Below are positions 1 through 8,900 of a stretch of DNA of 64,000 bases, piece after piece. Position numbers and translations under genes: made by a program. The notes beneath the pieces are model-generated. The model was not told where the DNA came from, made no database searches, and saw only the letters and a list, made by a program, of their open reading frames with translations. Within the stretch, counting starts at the first letter, position 1. Each line of letters opens with the position of its first letter. The DNA is from Auriscalpium vulgare. Its lineage: Eukaryota > Basidiomycota > Agaricomycetes > Russulales > Auriscalpiaceae. The stretch covers positions 930,001-994,000 of the forward strand of contig JAHBBC010000018.1 in assembly GCA_019915015.1 (NCBI GenBank), read 5' to 3'.

Positions 1-1847
1 CCGCAGGGCTCGAAAAAGACCATAGAGCTCCAGCTTGGGCTGCGAGAACCGCGCTTCGCGATCGTTTAGCGCGATGCTACCAAATCGAGAATATCGGCGT
101 CTCTTCCTGTCTTGGGGAACGTTGGGGTCCGCCTGACTCAATAGGAAACCCACCGCGATGTACGAGGTGTCTACCGCTAGGATCACGGGGGCCTCCGACG
201 TGTAATCAATCGGTAGGAGCGCTGGTGATGCGAGGACTGCCTCCTTGAGGTCCTCCATAGCTCGCGACTGTTCGGGTCCCCATTCGAACGGGACGTCCTT
301 CCTCGTCAGGTGTGTCAAGGCATGGGCTCGGTGCGCAAAGTTACGGATAAAGATGCGCAGGACTCCAACTGTCCCCAAGAAAGCCCGTACGTCTGAGAGG
401 TCCGTGCACGGCCCCCAATTGCGAATCTTCGCGACCTTTTCTTCGTCTGCCATCCTTCCTTGCGGTGTGCAGCGATGCCCTACCACGTAGAATTCTGGTA
501 CGCACAGCTGTGATTTCCATCCTGAGAACGTGCCATGACAGTAGCGCATTCGTTGGACTACCCTGTTAACGTTGTTAAAGTGTTCCCATACGAACCGCCT
601 TATGCCGTTGTTGCCGGGGATCGTTTCGTATCCTCCGCCTTCCGTCCTGTAGTCCGAGTCCGGCCCCTTCAGGGGGACGTCGTCTATAAAAGGCACCGTA
701 ATATGCGGGATTTCCGGTTGGAGAATAAAGGTCACGTCGTCGTGGAAGATCGGGACGGAATTCGTCCACCCCATAGGCAGGGTCACCAGCCGTTTTGCGC
801 CGTACGGCGTCTGGAAAGTCGTGAGGTCCCTTGAGGCTTCATCTAGTCTCCTTTCGTCATAGCCCACGTAGAGGTCCAGAATTCCCCCGCACAGCCGCCC
901 CGCAAACTGCTCCGCCAAATGATCTGGGAAGGGGGGTACTCCTGAGTGCGCGATGGTCACCGCATTCAGGGGTTCCAGACTATGGACTATACGGAGGCTG
1001 GTCCCGTCCTTCTTAACCACACAGAACCACCTAGAGCGGTACGACGAGTTTGAGTCCTCGTAGACTCCCGCGGCGATCTTGGTCTTGATGAGCGCCATGA
1101 CCTTGTCGTATATCCCTGGCGGAATCGGAATATTTCGCTGAACCCACGGCCGATGCGGAACTACTGGTATTGTGACGGGGGGGAAGAAGTCTTCTCGGAA
1201 GCGCCCCCGCTCCGAGTCGTCCCAGGCAAATGCCTCGTTTTGTGCGCACATAAACGCATGCATGAGCTTCCTTTCTTCCGGCCATAGGAAATCTCCGTCG
1301 TGGACTCGGTCAAATTGTTCGCGACGTTCCGCGGTGTACCTTCCCGTGGGTACGAAGTCCGGTGGCTTCTCTGGGAGCGGCGGCATATCCGCCAGGGGGT
1401 CCCCTCTGATCTCTCTGAGGATCCGGAAGTGCTCCGGCAGGTCCGTACGAATGGGCTTTACCTTGAGGTGTGCTGGCTTGTAACGCTTCTTCGTGGCCGC
1501 AAAGACTTCGCGCTGCATCGCGGTCGGCTGTAGCTCACCTCTGTCCGTTTCCTCCTCTCTTTCTCTCCCACTCTCGCCGTCTCCCCAGTCTGCCGCCGTC
1601 CAAATAAACGTCCCTGCTCTTGCTCGTTCCTCCTCTTCCTCTCCTTCTTCCGCTCGCTTCGCGAACACTCCCGCGTATTCCTCCGGTAGGTCGCACACTG
1701 ACAAATAAGCTGACTGCACATCTTCGATTGTAGGCGAGGATTCGAGGTACACCAGGGATTCCATTCTAAGAGTATCAGGCTTATCGGGCTCGAACCCCAC
1801 GACCAGCCCTACCTCCTCCTGGTCCTCCAACAAATCCTCTAGTCGCG
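1..1847 (-). CDS. Gypsy-1 Pol polyprotein, N-terminal part (partial)
   Basis: This is the pol frame of Gypsy-1, open without a stop from the frameshift site at 1848-1854 to the window edge. It covers the linker after protease and the reverse transcriptase with the FIDD catalytic motif (YxDD variant). It lacks a usable AUG at its start and is in the -1 frame relative to gag, so it is expected to be made as a Gag-Pol fusion by ribosomal frameshifting. RNase H and integrase lie beyond the window; Gypsy-2 shows them in full. Confidence 0.9.
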
Positions 1848-4800
1848 AAAACCCTCCACCCCCTGCTTCTGGGTTCGCGAGATGCGCTTGCGGCCGCGTG
1901 GAATAGTGGGGATTGACGCCATGACTCCCGTGTTTGGGTCCGTGATCGTGATTGTCTGCCTCTCGTCTGCAAAGTTTTGCACGGTACTTCCCGTGAGAAC
2001 GTCAAAGGGCCTCCCCAGGAGCATGTCGTACGCCGGGTTGCGGATGATATGCACCTGTACGTACAGCGTTATACCCCCAATCTTCATCGGGACGTTTCTA
2101 GCCAGGCCTAGCGACCTATCGCGACTTTTGTTGGCCGATATCATATCCAGGCGAACGTTCGGATCGTAATGCAGCCCGAGGTAATGGCATACATCCTCGG
2201 ACATGGAAATAATCTGCGACCCGGGATCCACGACTGCCTCGATGTGCGCTTGGTTGTCGACTAGTGGCAAGATCGAACGGAGGGCCAGCGATTCCTTGGC
2301 GACTTCCAACGGCTCAGGGTCTGGTTCCCCTTCTCCTGCTTCTCCTAGATCTCCCATCAGAACCTCCACAATGACTTCTCCTACACGCGTCCCCTCGGGC
2401 AACTCCGTTGGCTGGTGTCCCAGGGCTTGCAGAAAGGTTTCGGGCATATGGTCCGCGAATCCCCTCACCACCTTCTCGTCCTCTCCTGCCCCTTCGTCCT
2501 GGTCAAAGTCGAACGGAAAGAGCTCTGGTTTGCTTTCCACCATCGCCTGGACTACTGGTACTCTTGCCTCGTTTGGGACCCGCTTAGGGGTCACCCCGTT
2601 GCGAACTTGAGCGCGTACTTCCGGGGCAATGGACATGAGCTCCCTCTGTGTCAAGGTGACCTCCGCATTCATGGCCCTCTCATAAACCTTACTTGCTATT
2701 ACGGGGTCGCGGACCGGGGCGACCTTATTGTATGCTGGGTCCGCCTTGCGCTGCCCCGCGCTTCGTTGGTAACTTGCCGGCCCTATGTACGTCGCGTCGG
2801 GCACCTTCGCGAAAGGGTGGATCGGAGGTGTTAACGGCTCCTCACCCGCTGTGGTGTCTTCGTCGGCCTGCCTTTGTTTGTCTGCGCTATCCCCAGTCTC
2901 CCCTGGTCGGTCGACGGCCTCCGGCTCGAAGGAAACCTGCTTCTTGGCTTGCGTAAACGGCTTCCTCTTCGGAATGACCACCTCTGGAATTCGTCGCGAT
3001 CTTTCGCGCTCGCCAGGCAGCAGCCCTATTGCCTGGGGAAACTCGCCCGCGTCCAGTGCGGCCTGCCGGCGTTCCTTCTGAGCTTGCCTTTCCGCTCGGG
3101 CCGTCAGGAGCACTGCCATCTCCTGCTGGAGCTCCGTCATTCTGTCTTCGTCGGTCAATTGCGGCGTCAGTTGGATTAGGCCGGCGACCGTCTGCACTTT
3201 GGCCGGCACTGGCTCGTAGTCCATCGTCGTCAGCATCATGGCTTCTGACTGTCCGTGTTGATTCCCGGCGTAGTACGCATCCACACGCTGCTTCAGCGGG
3301 CCTTCTCCTAGCGGGATAAGTCCTCCACCCTTCAGAACGACCCGGTTGTTGTGGTCCCTAGATACGCGACCCGTCGCGATGTAGTCCTGGACCACCATAC
3401 ATTCCCTGACGAAGTGCCCCGTTTGGCCGCAGAAAATGCATCCTGACGGCCCTCCCTGTCCGCCTTGATTTCCTTGCGTGGCGCGCGGCTGTTGAGTTCC
3501 CGAGGTACCCCCATAACCCCTCTGACCTCCGCCGTTCCCCTGGTTGACGAGCATCCGCGCGAACTGTTCGGCAACCGCGGCTTTGATTGCTTCTTGAAAC
3601 TGTTCTATTTTGATTACAGGCTCCGTCGTTGCAACCGCCACTGCCGGTCCTGCGCTGACCGCTGGTACGATTGAGGGAGTGCCCCTCAGCTCGTACTCTC
3701 CTGCCTCTAGCACGTCGGCCATGGGGTACGGTGTTTCTTTATCGTGGTCCGGCAATTTGATCTGCAGTCTCGTCGCCACCCTGTTCATGAGGCTGTCCTG
3801 GAAAGCGCGAAGGAACGCGATATCGCGCTCACGGGTCGAGATCCTGCTTTTCTTAACCAGGAAGTCGGTGATCGCGAAGAACTGCCGATAGAATTCGCTG
3901 AGCTCGCCGCCGGACGCAATGCCCAGACGGTACCGACTGCCTACGAGCGCGTCCATGTCCGCGATGGTATACTTGCGGTCCTCATCGGCTCCCGGGTACA
4001 GTTTAACAATGGCGTCCTGAAAGTCTTGGTAGGTCTTGGTGGGATCCTTAAACTCCGGCCTCGCTTCCCACTCCTCAGCCGTCGCGACGTCTAGGTAACG
4101 CACTGCATGGCCCTTCTTCGCCGTATCATCCGCTAGTTGAGCCCGGGCAAAGAGATGGTTCAGCTCGTCGAAGTAACGCGGTAACTCGCGGGCCTTCTGA
4201 TTGAAAGACGGTGCGTTGCGGTCCCCGCGGGTAGGCATTGCGACTGGCGCGACGTTGGGCTGAGGCGGTATTGCCTGTTGTCCGCCGCCTCCTCCTCCTC
4301 CACCGCCTCCGCCTCCGCCGCCGCCTCCTCCACCCGTTCCTGTTCCTTGTTGCTGTGTACTCATTCCTGACTGTGTTGGCGACTTTGGGTTGCTGGGGTT
4401 CGAACGGCTTGATGGAGCTTCTTGGGGATTGTTGCTAGCTTCCGCGACGTTTTGCGAAGTCCTATCTTGTAAGGAAACGGCCCGTCCCCATCCCGGACTG
4501 ACCCGTTCGTTCCTCGAGCATTCCCCTTCCGGATCATGCCGTGTGTGATGGTCGCTATCGCCACCATCAGAATTCAGAAGCAAACCTTCTAGTCCCTCGA
4601 TCGTGACGCGATCCCCTCCTGTGATCAGGGACCTAGGGTCCTCTCCGGCGCGTCGGATCTCCCTACTGAGGGTCGGTCCATGCGGATCCTCTTCTTCTGA
4701 TGGCAGACTTGATAGCGATGAGACTTCCCCCTGTTCGTCTTGTGGTTCCTCGATTTCTGCCTCTATGGCCGCCTGTCGCGACGTATTGCGAGCGTCCGCC

Positions 4801-4862
4801 CTCGTGGTCCTCTGCGGCTGTGTTCGCGTTGGGAGGTGGGCTATCTTGGGTTTCGGCGCCAT
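1839..4862 (-). CDS. Gypsy-1 Gag with protease-like domain
   Basis: A 1007-aa ORF starting with ATG just inside the 5' LTR. An acidic, Ser/Pro-rich N-terminus is followed by a run of about 20 glycines, then the capsid-like region, one CCHC zinc knuckle (CIFCGQTGHFVREC, about two-fifths along) that would bind the packaged RNA, and a C-terminal aspartic protease-like domain with the motif VVDPGSQI and the later LLGRPFDVL. The catalytic triad reads D-P-G instead of D-S/T-G; I recall similar forms in fungal elements but could not verify this. Compared with Gypsy-2 there are 7 amino-acid differences and no frame damage, so the copy looks functional where visible. Confidence 0.93.
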   Translation of the reverse strand: MAPKPKIAHLPTRTQPQRTTRADARNTSRQAAIEAEIEEPQDEQGEVSSLSSLPSEEEDPHGPTLSREIRRAGEDPRSLITGGDRVTIEGLEGLLLNSDGGDSDHHTRHDPEGECSRNERVSPGWGRAVSLQDRTSQNVAEASNNPQEAPSSRSNPSNPKSPTQSGMSTQQQGTGTGGGGGGGGGGGGGGGGGGQQAIPPQPNVAPVAMPTRGDRNAPSFNQKARELPRYFDELNHLFARAQLADDTAKKGHAVRYLDVATAEEWEARPEFKDPTKTYQDFQDAIVKLYPGADEDRKYTIADMDALVGSRYRLGIASGGELSEFYRQFFAITDFLVKKSRISTRERDIAFLRAFQDSLMNRVATRLQIKLPDHDKETPYPMADVLEAGEYELRGTPSIVPAVSAGPAVAVATTEPVIKIEQFQEAIKAAVAEQFARMLVNQGNGGGQRGYGGTSGTQQPRATQGNQGGQGGPSGCIFCGQTGHFVRECMVVQDYIATGRVSRDHNNRVVLKGGGLIPLGEGPLKQRVDAYYAGNQHGQSEAMMLTTMDYEPVPAKVQTVAGLIQLTPQLTDEDRMTELQQEMAVLLTARAERQAQKERRQAALDAGEFPQAIGLLPGERERSRRIPEVVIPKRKPFTQAKKQVSFEPEAVDRPGETGDSADKQRQADEDTTAGEEPLTPPIHPFAKVPDATYIGPASYQRSAGQRKADPAYNKVAPVRDPVIASKVYERAMNAEVTLTQRELMSIAPEVRAQVRNGVTPKRVPNEARVPVVQAMVESKPELFPFDFDQDEGAGEDEKVVRGFADHMPETFLQALGHQPTELPEGTRVGEVIVEVLMGDLGEAGEGEPDPEPLEVAKESLALRSILPLVDNQAHIEAVVDPGSQIISMSEDVCHYLGLHYDPNVRLDMISANKSRDRSLGLARNVPMKIGGITLYVQVHIIRNPAYDMLLGRPFDVLTGSTVQNFADERQTITITDPNTGVMASIPTIPRGRKRISRTQKQGVEGFRD
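1848..1854 (-). promoter_or_regulatory. -1 ribosomal frameshift slippery heptamer, Gypsy-1
   Basis: On the minus strand the sequence GGGTTTT lies in the gag frame as G GGT TTT, i.e. the canonical X XXY YYZ arrangement. Four codons further, gag ends at TAG. Slipping back one base puts the ribosome in the open pol frame (GGG TTT TCG). A 6-bp stem GACCAG/CTGGTC with a 12-nt loop lies 23 nt downstream, further than the usual 5-9 nt spacing. Identical in Gypsy-2 (51394-51400). Confidence 0.8.
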
Positions 4863-4931
4863 GTTGATCAGCGACCGGGTGCCGTCTACGAGGCTGATTT
4901 TAAAGCTCGAACACGATCGTCATCACCATAC

Positions 4932-4949
4932 CCCTCGCGGTGGGCTCCA
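4932..4949 (-). other. Primer binding site, Gypsy-1
   Basis: Three bases inside the 5' LTR the minus strand reads TGGAGCCCACCGCGAGGG, which would pair with a tRNA 3' end CCCTCGCGGTGGGCTCCA. The implied discriminator base is U, typical of tRNA-Cys and some tRNA-Gly; the donor tRNA is an inference. Confidence 0.6.
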
Positions 4950-4952
4950 AAA

Positions 4953-5610
4953 TGATACGCTATCACCCGGGACGGACCCTAGCGGGGCGTGCGGCGAGTG
5001 CCTCACAGGACAACAACCACCAACACTGCCTCCTATACGTCGCGATCCAGTCCGGGTGACTAGTCTTGCTGAGGGGGGGAAGGTGTTCGTGTCGCTGTTG
5101 CGCTTCGTGCCCTCCCCGCGGTCGTGCGGGGCCACCTCCTACCGCCTAAACACCAAACTAAACACTCACCTGCCTGGGGATGCCCTCTGCGGGATCCTCC
5201 TCCGAGTGCTTCGCACCCGTGTGCGAAGCGTCCGCCTATGGGCCGTCGCACCCCCTCTTGCCTGTCCGCCTGCCTACCTGTTCCCACATCGGTGGGGTCC
5301 TTCCTTCCTAAGTCTGGTAGCGCCTCAGGCTACAGTTTCTGTGAGGTAAAGGGTGTGGGTGGCTTGCGCCGCCCACAGGTTGATTGGGTTGCTACGTCTC
5401 GCGCAGCTCCCTAAGTAGTGGCTCTACCTACGTCGCTAAGCCCTCCCGATCTAGCCCGTTCCGGTGATCCGTTCCGTCGCCAGTCCCGGTTGCTCCTGGG
5501 TCGCCGGACCACGTTCCCATCACCCCCGCTCCCGCGACCCTGCGCCTCGCCTGCTGCTTCCCCGTCTCGCGACGTCTCGCTACACGCTTGCCCGCGGCCT
5601 GAACCTATCA
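4953..5610 (-). repeat. 5' LTR of Gypsy-1
   Basis: A 658-bp LTR bounded by the perfect 5-bp inverted repeat TGATA...TATCA. It differs from the Gypsy-2 LTRs at a handful of sites (one extra G in a G run near 5080, plus a few substitutions). It is followed on the plus strand by gcgc and open coding sequence of the interrupted gene. Confidence 0.95.
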
Positions 5611-7420
5611 GCGCATCCGCACCCTGCCTCCAGTACCCCCACCATCCCCGCGCGTCCGCACCCTGCCTCCACCGCCTGTTCAGCACGTCCCCTCGCCACC
5701 AGCACCGCCCGTGCAACAAACCCGCCAAGCCACTGCCACGGCGTCCCCGGCCCCGGCTCCGGCCCCGGCTCCGGCCTCAACGCCGGCCTCGCCTGTGCAG
5801 CTGGCCATCCCGCTCGCTCAACCTCCGCTCCCAGCACAACGCCTGCCAGCACCGGATGGGCCCCATCAAAGTGCGCAAGCCGCGGCGTCCCTCTTTGAGG
5901 ACATCGAGTCGCTCGACACCCACTCAACAGCGTGGGCGAGAGCAAATCCCGACGCGCCAATACTCGAACCGCGCACCCGCGACATCCCTAGCGACGCCGT
6001 CAAGGCCACCAGGGCTCTCGGCGCAGACCAAAGGACCGCCAAGGACGAAGCCCTACAGCAGGATATTGCGCAATTCCTGCGTGATCGAGAAGACGCCATT
6101 GAGGTGATCGCAACGACGCACGCAATTGCTAACAAAAAGGTCCGCGACCTGGTCAACGCAGTTACACACTTCAAAACACCCCGCGCGCCGAACTTTGGTA
6201 ATGCCCTAGTGCATCTGAAGACGTTAGAGCTCAATGCCGGTAAGCCATATTGCCTTGAGAAGGCATGGACTGACGGATCCACCTCAGACCTGCCGGAGGG
6301 ACGGAAGCTGAAGCTCGCGGACATCAAGGCAGCCGTCGCGAACGACCCCGAGCTGCAGAATGTCACGCCCAAGCGCAAGCAGGAAATCATGGACCTTCTC
6401 AGCGCCCATCGGGAGGAGCACAAGATCGGCATTCGCGTGTCGCACAAATCGGCTGCGCAGGATGTGATGGCAACGGGAGCACGATGGACAGCTGAGGTAC
6501 GTTCCAGCGATTCGCTGTCATCGCTGTGTACTGAGCTTCCCTGCAGGCAGAGAACCTGTACAGCCGCACAGGAGCCCGCTCATTCACCTTCATCACCCGG
6601 AGCGACATCAACGACACAATCCAGCCGTCTTGGATGTGCGGCGGTGACGCCAGCAGGTTCTTTCTCCAGCAGCTCAAGCAGGACCCTAACGACATAGCGC
6701 GGCTCTTCGAGCTGTGGTCTGTTTCCATCGCGCATGGTGAGTACATGCATCGCATTTGTATATCCGCGCTAACGACCTGTAGATCATCGCGGCGGGGACT
6801 CCCTTGCATCTATGCGGAAAGAAGCGTCAGACTCGCTCATCAGTGGCCTCCGTAAGTGTATCATCTGACTTACATGCAGCCATCTAACGGGCGCTGTAGG
6901 TTATGCGGCACAGACCTCGAAGATAGCCATGAACTACGACGACTACGACAATGTCATCGTGGTAGCGCGCCGTGTGAAGCTTGTTGGATGGCCCCCCGAC
7001 ATCCCTTTCTGCAAACCTGGTGCCTTGAGCCGAGTCGACGAGCTGCGGACCCTTCGCGACGCCCTGCAGACAGGCTCCTGCAAGTGGATCCGCCTCACAA
7101 ACAGGCAGGTTACCGAGCACCTCAAGAGCCTGCAGGCCAGCGGCGCGGTGCCGGAGAAGCGGCCCCGCAAGGTGCGCAGTGACAAAGGGACGACAAAGGC
7201 CCGAAAGCGCACGGCCGATGACGTCGCAGAGGGTAGCGATCGCGAGGCGGCGTCCTCATCGCGGCCATCCAAGAAAGCCAGGGTCGCGCGGGTAGATCGG
7301 GCAGTTGCAAAGGGGAAGGGGAAAGAGAAGGAGAAGGCCCGTGCACCCAAGAGTGCAGAGTGGGTAGACGATGAGGAGGAGGAGGAGGACGACGACGACG
7401 ACGACGACGATAACATGTAG
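5611..7420 (+). CDS. Uncharacterised nuclear-type protein, 5' part separated by Gypsy-1
   Basis: Exons fit as (interrupted)-6496, 6547-6736, 6783-6851 and 6900-7420, all junctions GT-AG and in frame. The protein has a Pro/Ala-rich N-terminal stretch (PAPAPAP), a mixed helical core containing WMCGGDASRFFLQQL and a WPPDIPF segment, and a highly basic Lys/Arg tail with several KKAR/KRP clusters that ends in a run of Glu and Asp. The open frame continues leftward to the LTR edge, where the first upstream in-frame stop is inside the LTR; the true N-terminus must lie left of Gypsy-1, outside the window. I recall similar proteins as expanded, transposon-linked families in Agaricomycetes, but assign no function. 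Likely nuclear from composition. Confidence 0.7.
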
Positions 7421-7619
7421 TCCGTGTTCTCCCTCGTAGCAAACCCTTTGTAGTACTTTAACATGGTGTATATTGATCACAGTTGGTATATACACAACAG
7501 CTTCGACGTAGTAAAAAGTATTATAAACTAACGGGCAGCGTCGTCTGACGACCACGTGATGCTCCGCCGCCAGCGCCAATCAAAAGATGGAAGTCGAGCT
7601 CGCTGGCGCCGACATCGTA

Positions 7620-7970
7620 GCACACCATCGGGTGGCGGGGCGGCGGCACAGGGAAACGGTAGCAGGAGACGACAGCGGGCGGCTGCGGCGGGTGACGGAC
7701 GGCGGTGCGAGGCGGCGGCGGGACGGCGGCGGGAGCCGACGGGAGATGCCGGCGGGAGGCGCTGCGAGAAGACAGGGCGGCGGGTGGCGGCGGCGGGGCG
7801 GGACTGCCTGCATCGAGACGGGACGGGACGGGGCATGTCGAGGAGGGGCGGGGTGGGGGCGGCGCGGGAGCGGAGGGCGGCGGTGTCGAGGGGAGGAGCG
7901 GCGGCGACGGCGGGAAGGGGCGGGACGACGGGCACGTTGGCGTGGGAGATGATATCCCAGCTGGGGAGAT
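7620..7970 (+). repeat. G-rich low-complexity tract
   Basis: The plus strand is dominated by GGC/GGG repeats with almost no pyrimidine runs. At 7845-7867 four G runs of 3-5 separated by 1-6 nt fit the pattern of a potential G-quadruplex. Confidence 0.7.
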
Positions 7971-8079
7971 AAGATGGCTGATGGGAGATAGCCGGGGCGG
8001 GACAGCGGTGCCGCCGGCAGTGAGCGGGATGGGCTCCCGCTGCCCGACGCTCGAGCAGATATCCATAAGTCCCTACGAG

Positions 8080-8195
8080 CTAAAGGGAGCTATTGCGTGA
8101 AGCGTGCTGGGCCCCGAAAGCCCTGTAATTACAACGGGTAGCCGGAAGAGCTACCGCTTCTACTTAGTAATGATAGCTGGGCCTCACAGGTGGTT
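8080..8195 (+). repeat. Short foldback repeat, copy A
   Basis: About 115 bp that matches the reverse complement of 45222-45338 along its whole length with scattered substitutions. Shared landmarks are the block read here as tattgcgtgaagcgtgctgg and a gagctaccgcttct arm. It resembles a MITE or a SINE-like fragment; no coding capacity. Confidence 0.75.
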
Positions 8196-8540
8196 CGTGG
8201 TGAATTATCTGGCGTCAGTCGTCGTCCAAGCCCACTCACGAAGGGAAGCAAGCGGCAAAACGTCAAAGCCATTTGGCCAGACCGTCGATTGATATCCTGC
8301 GAGACAAAACCAGCAATAACAGTGACGATTTGGTGGTGATAGAGAGGACCCAGAACTTGAAGATGTCGTCGAGGGTGAGAAGGTGGAACCGGCGTGGGAC
8401 GACTCACCGATTCCGCGCGCCTGGCAGCAGCTGCGCGTCCACCTTCACCGGACTTTGGGGTCTAATGTCAGCTTCGGATGTCCGTAAGATATAGCATACA
8501 TCCCAAGTATATACGATGTACATCAGCCTCTGACATCTTC

Positions 8541-8562
8541 CAGACATTCTTCGGAATGTCTG
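8541..8562. other. Perfect hairpin with TTCG loop
   Basis: CAGACATTC, TTCG, GAATGTCTG: a 9-bp perfect stem closing the very stable tetraloop UUCG. It is not followed by a T run and no gene is adjacent, so its role is unknown. Confidence 0.6.
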
Positions 8563-8900
8563 ACCTTCTTAAGGACATCAGATGCATATATCGGGCTCGG
8601 CAAGGGCCGGTGCCGCCCGGCGGCCCCTGCTCCTCCTCCCCCGCGGCTCGGAATAGCTCCAGATATTCGTAGAAATTCAATATATTGATCAAAATAATAA
8701 CATGCACTGCGGAGAACTACAAGAATGCGGAGACAACAGGATGGGCGGAGAGAGCACTCCAACGGCCGCCAAATGACGCGCCCGGCACCCCGAAGAACCC
8801 ATAAGCGCCGCGACGATCGTCGCTGTCGTACAGCAGGCCCGCTGCTGTCAAAAGCGAGCAGGACGTCGGGACTCGAGCTGCTTTCCTTTCCCCCCGAGCC

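Larger units (their letters stand above)
1..5610 (-). mobile_element. Ty3/Gypsy LTR retrotransposon, copy Gypsy-1 (cut by window start)
   Basis: Reading on the minus strand the element begins with its 5' LTR (4953-5610), followed by a primer binding site, a gag ORF and a pol ORF that is still open at base 1. Everything matches Gypsy-2 at +49,546 bp with few substitutions; the translated Gag proteins differ at 7 of 1007 residues. The 3' part of pol and the 3' LTR lie outside the window. The right flank begins gcgc, so the missing left flank should carry the same 4 bp if the target duplication is 4 bp, as in Gypsy-2. The element sits inside the coding sequence of the gene continuing to 7420. 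Confidence 0.95.
7421..8900. other. Intergenic stretch without a gene
   Basis: No coding sequence supported. It contains a very G-rich plus strand (7620-7970), a foldback repeat shared with 45.2 kb (8080-8195) and a perfect TTCG-loop hairpin (8541-8562). The long Pro/Arg-rich open frames over the G-rich tract are compositional. Confidence 0.7.

Noticed and set aside
5418..6107. 229-codon frame starting in the Gypsy-1 LTR
   Set aside because: Out of frame with the spliced gene ending at 7420, and its start is LTR sequence.
7521..8066. Proline/arginine-rich open frames on both strands over the G-rich tract
   Set aside because: Composition alone explains the lack of stops; no conserved motif or splice structure.
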